DNA of 5,697 nt from Bacillota bacterium (GTDB taxonomy: Bacteria; Bacillota; Desulfitobacteriia; Desulfitobacteriales; Desulfitobacteriaceae), in assembly GCA_021849995.1 (NCBI GenBank), contig JAJZSC010000244.1, forward strand, positions 1 through 5,697. Direction: 5' to 3'. The notes under the pieces were generated by a model. That model had not been told where the DNA came from and did no database searches. It saw nothing but the letters and a program-made list of their open reading frames with translations. Within the stretch, counting starts at the first letter, position 1, and each line of letters begins with the position of its first letter. Of the stretch, positions 1-5,308 are shown piece by piece. The position numbers and the translations under genes are program-made.

Positions 1-238
1 AGACATGAAAGCCGGCGAAGAAGTATTGGGAATCGAAATACACGAAGGTAAAGAAGTTCGTGTAAAATCTAACCATGACATTCCCCTCGGCCACAAAATT
101 GCCTTAGTAGAAGTTAAGAATGGTGACTGGGTAATTAAGTATGGTGAAAGAATTGGTAAAGCTACTCAGGATATCAAAGTTGGCGATTGGGTACACACTC
201 ATAACCTGAAGACTGCGAGGTGGGATTATGGAAACTAA
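1..238 (+). CDS. suyA: Sulfolactate sulfo-lyase small (alpha) subunit, SAF/UxaA N-terminal domain family, 5'-truncated by window
   Basis: This is the small subunit of a two-subunit lyase of the altronate dehydratase (UxaA) superfamily, most likely the alpha subunit of (2R)-sulfolactate sulfo-lyase, which splits 3-sulfolactate into pyruvate and sulfite in the cytoplasm. Visible signatures are IPLGHKIAL (about residues 26-34 counted from the ATG at 5), VIKYGERIG, and the C-terminal HTHNLKTARW. The last matches the HNVKTKRW-type ending I recall for SuyA. The reading frame stays open to the window edge (codon 2-4 is Asp). The first visible Met lies in the conserved 'D-x-K-A-G-E' turn, so it is probably internal. 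Family members run about 90-100 residues, so roughly 15-20 N-terminal residues should lie upstream. The stop at 236-238 overlaps the next gene by 11 bp, which suggests translational coupling. The family is secure; SuyA rather than another UxaA-type small subunit is inferred from remembered sequence similarity. Confidence 0.75.
   Translation, partial: DMKAGEEVLGIEIHEGKEVRVKSNHDIPLGHKIALVEVKNGDWVIKYGERIGKATQDIKVGDWVHTHNLKTARWDYGN
217..223 (+). promoter_or_regulatory. Ribosome binding site of the large-subunit gene
   Basis: GAGGTGG lies 4 nt before the ATG at 228 and inside the last codons of the small-subunit gene. It fixes the start of the large subunit and supports coupled, roughly equimolar translation of the two subunits. 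Confidence 0.7.
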
Positions 239-1382
239 GATCTTAGGATATCGTAGAGACAACGGACGTATCGGTATTCGTAATCACGTGTTGATTATTC
301 CTGTTGATGATTTGTCAAACGCAGATTGCTTAGCAGTTGAACATAACGTTGCTGGCACCCTTGCTATTCCTCACCCATATGGCCGTTTGCAATTTGGTGC
401 TGACCTTGATTTGCACTTCCAAACCTTGATAGGAGCTGGACGTAATCCTAACGTAGCTGCTGCTATCGTTATTGGAATTGAGCCTAACTGGGCTAAAAAG
501 ATCGCTGATGGCATTGCTGAAACTGGTAAGCCTGTTGCTTACTTCGGAATCGAAGGTTATGGCGACCTTAAAACCATTGAGAGAGCTTCCCGTAAAGCTC
601 AAGAGTTCGTACAATACGCTACTTCCCTCGAAAAAGTAGAGTGCGATTTGAAAGACCTCGTTGTAAGCTTTAAATGCGGTGAGTCTGATACTACCTCCGG
701 CTTAGCTGGAAACCCAACTGCTGGTGTGGTAGGGGACCGTTTAGTGGCACTTGGCGGAACCGTAATCTTTGGTGAGACACCTGAGACTACCGGCGCTGAG
801 CACATTCTTGCTAAACACTTTGCTACCCCTGAACTTGGTGAGAAATATCTTAAGATCCACAAAGAATATATGGATCTTATCGAGTCCAAGGGTGCTGACC
901 TTCTCGGAACCCAACCTACCCAAGGTAACATCGCTGGTGGCTTAACAACCATCGAAGAGAAAGCTCTTGGAAATATTCAGAAAGCTGGTAAGAGCCCTAT
1001 CGTTGGAGTTCTTGCTCCTTGCGAAGAGCCTACCGCTCCAGGACGTTACTTCATGGATACATCCTCTGCTGCTGCTGAGTGTATCACCGTCATGATGGCA
1101 GCTGGAGCAGTTCTCCACATCTTTATTACAGGTCAAGGTAACATTGTTGGTAACCCAATTGAGCCTGTAATTAAAATGTCTGCTAACCCGCATACCTGTG
1201 AGTTTATGTCAGAGCATATCGACGTTGACATTAGCGGAGTTCTAACCAGAGAAATCGACCTCGAACAAGCAGCAGATAAAGTAATGGACTGCATTGTCGC
1301 GACTGCTCGTGGCCGTTTCACTGATGCTGAGACCTTGAACCACAAGGAGTTTGTTCTTACCCGTCTCTATCCAAGTGCTTAA
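228..1382 (+). CDS. suyB: (2R)-sulfolactate sulfo-lyase large (beta) subunit, UxaA/altronate dehydratase C-terminal family
   Basis: This is the catalytic large subunit partnering the preceding SAF-domain protein. It is predicted to eliminate sulfite from (R)-3-sulfolactate, leaving pyruvate. The 384 residues are close to the roughly 390 usual for SuyB. Features in order are: a start block with YRRDNGRIGIRNH (residues 8-20); DDLSNADC (27-34); GTLAIPHPYGRLQFGADLDL (43-62); the family Cys motif KCGESD (149-154); QGNIAGGLTTIEEKALGNIQ (232-251); and TGQGNIVGNP (301-310). The DDLSN and IPHPYGRLQFGADLDLHF blocks match what I recall of the Paracoccus pantotrophus SuyB sequence. The GESD form of the Cys motif replaces the GGSD typical of altronate and galactarate dehydratases. 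Alanine codons are overwhelmingly GCT, suggesting high expression; the racemase gene downstream is much more mixed. An automatic annotation as altronate dehydratase is the main alternative; no hexuronate gene is nearby. Confidence 0.75.
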   Translation: METKILGYRRDNGRIGIRNHVLIIPVDDLSNADCLAVEHNVAGTLAIPHPYGRLQFGADLDLHFQTLIGAGRNPNVAAAIVIGIEPNWAKKIADGIAETGKPVAYFGIEGYGDLKTIERASRKAQEFVQYATSLEKVECDLKDLVVSFKCGESDTTSGLAGNPTAGVVGDRLVALGGTVIFGETPETTGAEHILAKHFATPELGEKYLKIHKEYMDLIESKGADLLGTQPTQGNIAGGLTTIEEKALGNIQKAGKSPIVGVLAPCEEPTAPGRYFMDTSSAAAECITVMMAAGAVLHIFITGQGNIVGNPIEPVIKMSANPHTCEFMSEHIDVDISGVLTREIDLEQAADKVMDCIVATARGRFTDAETLNHKEFVLTRLYPSA

Positions 1383-1407
1383 TATTAAGCGCGGATTTAG
1401 CTTAATA
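1383..1407 (+). repeat. AT-rich inverted repeat directly after the suyB stop
   Basis: TATTAAGC (1383-1390) and GCTTAATA (1400-1407) are perfect 8-bp inverted arms around a 9-nt loop, beginning at the base after the stop codon. No T-tract follows, so it is not a terminator by itself. It may stabilise the 3' end of the suyAB message or act as a binding site. Confidence 0.45.
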
Positions 1408-1430
1408 AGATTTGCATTGCAACAACTAAT

Positions 1431-1470
1431 ATATAGAGGGTGCAGGTAGACCCTGCACCCACTCTTATAG
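1431..1470 (+). terminator. GC-rich hairpin, possible partial terminator between suyB and larA-like gene
   Basis: GGGTGCAGG (1438-1446) pairs perfectly with CCTGCACCC (1452-1460) around the 5-nt loop TAGAC. The flanks (ATAGA and TCTTAT) can extend the stem imperfectly. The downstream tract is CTTATAGTTT, a poor U-run, so termination is probably incomplete. It could set a lower level of racemase than lyase, protect the suyAB 3' end, or attenuate the next gene. Confidence 0.5.
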
Positions 1471-1472
1471 TT

Positions 1473-1478
1473 TATAAT
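1473..1478 (+). promoter_or_regulatory. Possible -10 element for the larA-like gene
   Basis: A perfect TATAAT lies about 30 nt before the GTG start. The position 17 bp upstream falls inside the GC-rich hairpin and has no recognisable -35, and there is no extended TGn. It is a weak call; the gene may depend on read-through from suyAB or on an activator. Confidence 0.25.
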
Positions 1479-1507
1479 CTCGAATTTTGCCTTGGGGGTC
1501 GGAACTT

Positions 1508-2770
1508 GTGAAGATCGAACTACCTTATGGACGCACTAAACAAAATTGCATAATACCTGATGACATCGAGTGTTCTTTTGGATACATAAAGCAAGTCAGT
1601 CCTGAAGCTCCTGTTGAAAAACAGTTGGAGCAGGCATTGGCAAACATTATAGGCAATATTGACTTAGACAAACTCAAAAATGCTCAAAAGGTAGCCATTG
1701 CAGTCTCTGATATTACCCGTCCGGTTCCCAGCAGACAGATTCTTGAAGCACTAGTACCATGGCTTAATAATATCGGGATCAATCAGGATCAAATAACCGT
1801 TCTTGTCGGAGGAGGTCTTCACAGACCTGCCAATAAAGCGGACTTGGATTATATTATTGGCGAACATCTACTAAGCCGGATTACCAAGATTGTTGCTCAT
1901 GATGCAGATGATGCAGAGATGTTGGCCTATCTAGGTGATTCCTCTCAAGGTACACCGGTATATGTAAATAAGTACTTTGCACAGGCAGATTATAAAATTG
2001 TAACCGGAATGGTAGATGCTCACCAATTTATGGGATTTACAGCCGGTGTTAAAGGTGCAGTTATAGGACTAGGAGGACGTCCTACTATTACAGGCAACCA
2101 TGCCCGTCTTTTCCAACCCGGGGCTGAGCTTGGACGGATAGAGGATAATCCTGCGCGAGTAGACCTTGAAGATATCGGTCGGATAATCGGTGTTGACATG
2201 ATTGTTAATGTTGTGCTCAATGACAAGAAAGAAGTTGTTAAGGCAGTTGCCGGACATCCTGTAGACGCTCACCGACAAGCAGCAGAATATGCCAAGGGCG
2301 TATTTGGAGTACAACTTCGTCCTGCAGATATTGTCATTGCTTCACCGGGAGGTTTTCCAAAGGATATTAATGTTTATCAAGCTCAAAAAGCTTTAACTCC
2401 TGCTATGCAAACAGTTAAGGACGGAGGAGTAATTATCTTGGTCGCAGACTGTATCGAAGGCACCGGAGAGGAGAGCTTTGAGGAAGAGATGTCAAACTAT
2501 TCTGATCCTTTGGGAGTTGTGAGTTCCTTTAAGCAAAAAGAGTTTGTGATTGGGCCTCATAAAGCTTACCTCTGGGCAAGGGCCTTAGCTAAAGCTAAAA
2601 CGATTATTGTCTCCCAGAATATCTCTGAAGAATTGGCCAAGACCTTAATGGTTGAGTTGCAGCCGGATCTTCAGTCAGCAATTGATTCAGCACGAAAAGT
2701 CAAAAGTCAAAATACTTCTATAGTTGTGTTACCATATGCCTCCTCTGTCATTCCTGTTATCGAGCGATAA
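1508..2770 (+). CDS. LarA-family nickel-pincer hydroxyacid racemase/epimerase
   Basis: This is a homologue of lactate racemase LarA, an enzyme that uses the nickel-pincer nucleotide (NPN) cofactor to invert the alpha-carbon of hydroxyacids. With the GTG start at 1508 the protein begins (f)Met-Lys-Ile-Glu-Leu-Pro-Tyr-Gly, a typical LarA N-terminus, and has 420 residues against 424 for Lactobacillus LarA. All key positions seem present: D68 and R71 in SDITRP, H105 in GGGLHRP, H172 in VDAHQF, cofactor Lys K182 in AGVKG, nickel ligand H198 in GNHARL, SPGGFPKD (279-286), then Q291 and K294. The H172-K182-H198 spacings (10 and 16) and the Q291-K294 spacing (3) equal those of Lactobacillus H174/K184/H200 and Q295/K298. 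An upstream TTG at 1487 would add seven atypical residues, so it was not chosen. The SD-like GGGGG at 1494-1498 is mediocre. The substrate is unknown; context points to sulfolactate or another short hydroxyacid. LarB, LarC and LarE, which make the cofactor, are not in the window. Confidence 0.88.
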   Translation: MKIELPYGRTKQNCIIPDDIECSFGYIKQVSPEAPVEKQLEQALANIIGNIDLDKLKNAQKVAIAVSDITRPVPSRQILEALVPWLNNIGINQDQITVLVGGGLHRPANKADLDYIIGEHLLSRITKIVAHDADDAEMLAYLGDSSQGTPVYVNKYFAQADYKIVTGMVDAHQFMGFTAGVKGAVIGLGGRPTITGNHARLFQPGAELGRIEDNPARVDLEDIGRIIGVDMIVNVVLNDKKEVVKAVAGHPVDAHRQAAEYAKGVFGVQLRPADIVIASPGGFPKDINVYQAQKALTPAMQTVKDGGVIILVADCIEGTGEESFEEEMSNYSDPLGVVSSFKQKEFVIGPHKAYLWARALAKAKTIIVSQNISEELAKTLMVELQPDLQSAIDSARKVKSQNTSIVVLPYASSVIPVIER

Positions 2771-2828
2771 GAATTTCCTTTTACTCTATTAAATCTTTCA
2801 ATGTATTTTACTTTAATTTATTTCATAA

Positions 2829-2847
2829 AATTTTGATTTTCAAAATT
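2829..2847 (+). repeat. AT-only inverted repeat downstream of the larA-like gene
   Basis: AATTTTGA (2829-2836) and TCAAAATT (2840-2847) are perfect 8-bp arms around a 3-nt loop, 58 nt after the racemase stop. It has almost no G-C pairs and no following T-run on the + strand, so it is at best a weak transcript end. Confidence 0.3.
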
Positions 2848-2911
2848 CCTAAAAATCGCATGACTCTAGAACTTTGTGACAGGAATTATTTGCTAAGGCT
2901 AATATGACATA

Positions 2912-2944
2912 AATTGTATCAAAAACATAAAATTTGACACAATT
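2912..2944 (+). promoter_or_regulatory. Split inverted repeat overlapping the -35, candidate operator or activator site
   Basis: AATTGTATCAAA (2912-2923) is matched by TTTGACACAATT (2933-2944), inverted with 11 of 12 positions identical. The arm centres are 21 bp apart, two helical turns, as expected for a dimeric regulator on one face of DNA. The right arm contains the -35 hexamer, so a bound protein would compete with or contact RNA polymerase. The regulator is not encoded in the window. Confidence 0.45.
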
Positions 2945-2962
2945 CGACTTAGCATATAAAAT
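2934..2962 (+). promoter_or_regulatory. Sigma-A type promoter of the TTT transporter operon
   Basis: A perfect -35 TTGACA (2934-2939) is followed after 17 bp by TAAAAT (2957-2962), which matches the -10 consensus in five of six positions. An overlapping TATAAA at 15 bp spacing is less likely. Transcription would start near 2969, giving a leader of about 240 nt before the TctB start codon. Confidence 0.6.
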
Positions 2963-2971
2963 CTGATTATC

Positions 2972-2984
2972 AGTCTATTAGACT
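2972..2984 (+). promoter_or_regulatory. 13-bp perfect palindrome at the predicted transcription start, candidate operator
   Basis: AGTCTA-T-TAGACT is a perfect 6-1-6 palindrome located about +3 to +15 relative to the predicted start site, a classic repressor position. The short odd-length dyad would suit a small dimeric regulator such as a GntR-type protein; that assignment is a guess. Confidence 0.4.
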
Positions 2985-3198
2985 TCAATTATGCATTGTG
3001 TTATCATAAAGTTCTATGAGAGTGTGCTTAAGAATTCTGAGGGTATGACAGGGGGGGATATTCAATTTACTAAGCATAATAAAGATTTTTAAAACAAAGT
3101 AAAGTTTTGTGAAAAAGATTACAAGAGCAATATTATAACACATATAATTATTGATTATTTGTTGTAGTATTAGGAATTTAGTATCAATTATTAATCTT

Positions 3199-3206
3199 GG
3201 AGGTGA
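3199..3206 (+). promoter_or_regulatory. Ribosome binding site fixing the TctB start
   Basis: GGAGGTGA is an almost ideal Shine-Dalgarno, ending 5 nt before the TTG at 3212. Because it lies downstream of the in-frame TTG at 3197, it rules out that earlier start. Confidence 0.85.
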
Positions 3207-3211
3207 AAGGC

Positions 3212-3700
3212 TTGAGCACAAACGGTACACAACAACAAATTTCAGTGTACAAAAAGACAGACTTCAAAGTTGGGCTTTTCTTCTTGATTTTCTCTGTATT
3301 TGTAATTTCGGCTGCAGGAAATATGCCAAAAGAAATGCCCGGAGTTAGCTTTGGTCCAGGCGTTATGCCATACTGGCTGGGAATTGCAATGGCGATTTTA
3401 AGCGTGCTGTTAATTATCCAGTCATTTAGCAAGAAAAACAAAGATGTTCCTGAGTTTAGCAAAGAAGAAGTCATAGGCGTAGGCGGAATCTTCCTTCTCT
3501 TGCTAATCTATATGGGTGCAATGGATTATATTGGTTTTGCTTTAGACACCTTCCTGCTAGTAACGATAATCTCAAGAAAGCTTGGCAAATACGCTTATTG
3601 GAAATGCGCCTTGCTTGGAGCGTTAACTGGTGGAATTACGGTATATTTCTTTAGAATTCTTTTGGATATGCCCTTACCGATAGGTCTCCTCGGCTTCTAG
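3212..3700 (+). CDS. tctB: Tripartite tricarboxylate transporter small membrane subunit, TctB family
   Basis: This is the small integral-membrane subunit of a TTT-type secondary transporter, which works with the large TctA channel subunit and an extracytoplasmic TctC binding protein to take up organic acid anions. The 162 residues start at a TTG dictated by the strong ribosome site. Hydrophobic segments are at about 19-36, 51-71, 86-104, 108-122 and 131-152. The family signature FGPGVMPYWLG (48-57) opens the second segment, and the protein ends in the typical DMPLPIG (152-158) motif. It is the first gene of the transporter operon, 32 bp before TctA. TctB sequences diverge quickly, so they say little about substrate. 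The family call is strong; the proposed cargo (sulfolactate or a similar hydroxyacid) comes from the neighbouring genes only. Confidence 0.88.
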   Translation: MSTNGTQQQISVYKKTDFKVGLFFLIFSVFVISAAGNMPKEMPGVSFGPGVMPYWLGIAMAILSVLLIIQSFSKKNKDVPEFSKEEVIGVGGIFLLLLIYMGAMDYIGFALDTFLLVTIISRKLGKYAYWKCALLGALTGGITVYFFRILLDMPLPIGLLGF

Positions 3701-3717
3701 ACCATGATTACAAATTA

Positions 3718-3727
3718 GAGAGGTGAG
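3718..3727 (+). promoter_or_regulatory. Ribosome binding site fixing the TctA start
   Basis: GAGAGGTGAG, with core GAGGTGA at 3720-3726, lies 6 nt before the TTG at 3733. It supports this non-ATG start. Confidence 0.8.
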
Positions 3728-3732
3728 AACCA

Positions 3733-5241
3733 TTGGATTTCAGCGCACTATTAGGTGGTTTCGCTACAGCCTTAACCCCTGAGAATCTGCTATTCGCTTT
3801 CATCGGTTGCTTAGTGGGTACTCTTATCGGGGTGTTGCCAGGACTTGGACCAACCTCTGGTATAGCGATACTTCTGCCTTTAACAACTATTCTTGAGCCT
3901 ATTCCAGCAATTATTATGCTCTCTGGTATTTATTATGGAGCCATGTATGGTGGATCTACCACAGCAATCCTGGTTAATATTCCAGGTGAAGTTGCCTCAG
4001 TTCCTACCGCAATGGATGGATATAAAATGGCCAGGAATGGACAAGCTGGTCCTGCCTTGGCAACAGCTGCGATATCTTCTTTCGTAGCAGGCACCATAAG
4101 TCTTTTGGGTTTGACGTTCTTCGCTCCGACACTTGCTGGTTGGGCGCTGCACTTTGGACCACCAGAATACTTTGCACTTATGATTCTTGCTCTTAGTGTA
4201 GTTGTTAACTTGACCGGAAGGTCTTTGGTAAAAGGACTGTTGGCAGGTGTTTTAGGTTTCTTGATTGCAATGGTAGGTATGGATCCAATGACAGGCTACA
4301 ACCGCTTCTCATTTGGCAGTACTGATCTAATGGCTGGAATCGACTTTATCAGTGTAATTATTGGACTGTTCGCAGTGAGTGAAATCATCTCTACATTAGA
4401 AAGTGCTGCTGTGGAGATGTATAAAGCAAAGCTAGACAGACTTTATCTTAGTGCAAAAGAAATCATTCAGTTGATGCCTACTATGCTTCGCTCAACAGTA
4501 GTCGGTTTCTTTATGGGATTACTTCCAGGATGTAGCCCGGGCGTAACGGCTTTCCTAGCATATGACGTAGAAAAACGTATATCTAAGAATCCTGAAAACT
4601 TTGGAAAAGGTGAAATCCGTGGGGTTGCTGCTCCAGAGGGTGCAAACAACGCTACAACCAGTGGGGGATTCGTACCACTTTTCTCCTTCGGTATTCCTTC
4701 AGGTCCAGCCTTGGCCGTTTTACTCGGTGGATTCATGATGTACGGCTTACAACCAGGACCAACCTTGTTTGAAAAGAACTCTGACTTTGTCTGGGCTGTT
4801 ATCGCTTCTATGTATATTGGAAATGTAATGCTTCTTGTATTAAACCTCCCGCTTGTTGGACTCTGGGCTAAACTAGTTCGTGTACCTTACGCGATTATGG
4901 CTCCGATGGTTTTAGTGTTTTCCTTCATTGGAGCATATAGCGTTCGAAACAAAATGTCTGACGTAGTAATCGCAGTTATCTTTGGTTTAATTGGTTGGAT
5001 TATGCGAAAAGTTGACATTCCAACTACTCCATTGATTCTCTGCTTGATTTTGGCACAGATCTTCGAGACTTCGTTGAAACAGTCTCTAAGTATGCAACAA
5101 GGAAACTTGGGAATTTTCTTTACACGTCCGATTTCAGCTACCCTGATTGCCGTTTCTGCTATCCTTGTAATTGCATCCCTTTACACCAGGATTAAACATC
5201 CTGAAAAGGCTGCGGCGGCTTTAGCTGAAGACTCTCAATAA
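3733..5241 (+). CDS. tctA: Tripartite tricarboxylate transporter large permease subunit, TctA family
   Basis: This is the large, multi-spanning permease subunit of the TTT transporter, the ion-coupled translocation pore in the cytoplasmic membrane. Its 502 residues match the usual length of about 500. The two related halves are visible: GVLPGLGPTSG (33-43) and YYGAMYGGSTTAILVNIPGE (67-86) in the first, and GLLPGCSPG (262-270), AFLAYDVEKRISKNPENFGK (273-292), APEGANNA (300-307) and FGIPSGPALAVLLGG (319-333) in the second. It starts at TTG after a good Shine-Dalgarno. In the second half, Cys267-Ser268 stands where I would expect Ala-Gly (PGAG). A hairpin forms across its stop codon, before the binding-protein gene. 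The family is certain; the substrate is not visible in the sequence. Confidence 0.95.
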   Translation: MDFSALLGGFATALTPENLLFAFIGCLVGTLIGVLPGLGPTSGIAILLPLTTILEPIPAIIMLSGIYYGAMYGGSTTAILVNIPGEVASVPTAMDGYKMARNGQAGPALATAAISSFVAGTISLLGLTFFAPTLAGWALHFGPPEYFALMILALSVVVNLTGRSLVKGLLAGVLGFLIAMVGMDPMTGYNRFSFGSTDLMAGIDFISVIIGLFAVSEIISTLESAAVEMYKAKLDRLYLSAKEIIQLMPTMLRSTVVGFFMGLLPGCSPGVTAFLAYDVEKRISKNPENFGKGEIRGVAAPEGANNATTSGGFVPLFSFGIPSGPALAVLLGGFMMYGLQPGPTLFEKNSDFVWAVIASMYIGNVMLLVLNLPLVGLWAKLVRVPYAIMAPMVLVFSFIGAYSVRNKMSDVVIAVIFGLIGWIMRKVDIPTTPLILCLILAQIFETSLKQSLSMQQGNLGIFFTRPISATLIAVSAILVIASLYTRIKHPEKAAAALAEDSQ

Positions 5242-5272
5242 TATTAGAGGCTCAGCTCAAAAATAATTTTTT
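5223..5272 (+). terminator. Stem-loop across the tctA stop with trailing T6, possible leaky terminator or processing stem
   Basis: AGCTGA (5223-5228) pairs with TCAGCT (5252-5257), then G5230 with C5251, then CTCT (5232-5235) with AGAG (5246-5249), around a 10-nt loop containing the tctA stop. One bulge and one mismatch interrupt the stem. A run of six T lies at 5267-5272, about 9 nt after the stem, too far for a textbook terminator. It may set different levels of permease and binding protein by attenuation or RNA processing. Confidence 0.35.
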
Positions 5273-5291
5273 AACACTAAGCTAAGAAAGT

Positions 5292-5300
5292 GGAGGTAGG
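5292..5300 (+). promoter_or_regulatory. Ribosome binding site of the binding-protein gene
   Basis: GGAGGTAGG precedes the ATG at 5309. GGAGGT sits 11 nt away, slightly long, while the trailing TAGG sits at 8 nt. No other in-frame start gives a signal peptide as good. Confidence 0.65.
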
Positions 5301-5308
5301 AACTGAAA

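Larger units (their letters stand above)
2771..3198 (+). other. Long AT-rich intergenic regulatory region and transporter-operon leader
   Basis: No credible gene occupies this gap. The first 160 bases hold only AT-rich sequence and a weak hairpin. The middle holds the promoter and operator-like elements listed separately. The last 230 bases would be the 5' leader of the transporter mRNA: it contains a run of seven G (3051-3057), a weak A-U stem (TTTTTAAAAC at 3086-3095 against GTTTT and AAAAA at 3104-3116), and a possible second promoter (TTGTGA at 3107-3112, 18 bp, TATTAT at 3131-3136). I recognise no known riboswitch. Confidence 0.6.

Noticed and set aside
330..952. Overlapping minus-strand ORFs opposite suyB
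   Set aside because: They are antisense shadows created by the strong codon bias of suyB, with no family resemblance.
228..1382. Altronate dehydratase (UxaA) for hexuronate catabolism
   Set aside because: Same superfamily, but the DDLSN and IPHPYGRLQFGADLDL blocks, the GESD motif, the separate small subunit and the lack of hexuronate genes all favour SuyB. It remains the main alternative.
1487..1507. N-terminal extension of the racemase from the TTG at 1487
   Set aside because: It adds seven residues not typical of LarA and absorbs the SD-like G run. The GTG at 1508 gives the family-typical start.
2829..2847. Rho-independent terminator after the racemase gene
   Set aside because: The arms are perfect but nearly all A-T and lack a downstream T-run. 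It is kept only as a low-confidence repeat.
2892..2902. Short direct repeat GCTAAGGCTAA as an operator
   Set aside because: Two 5-bp units only, expected by chance in this AT-rich sequence.
3197..3211. N-terminal extension of TctB from the TTG at 3197
   Set aside because: It would place the near-perfect GGAGGTGA ribosome site inside the coding region, and no ribosome site precedes 3197.
2985..3230. 81-codon minus-strand ORF in the intergenic gap
   Set aside because: It overlaps the TctB start and ribosome site, has low-complexity AT-driven composition and shows no recognisable domain.
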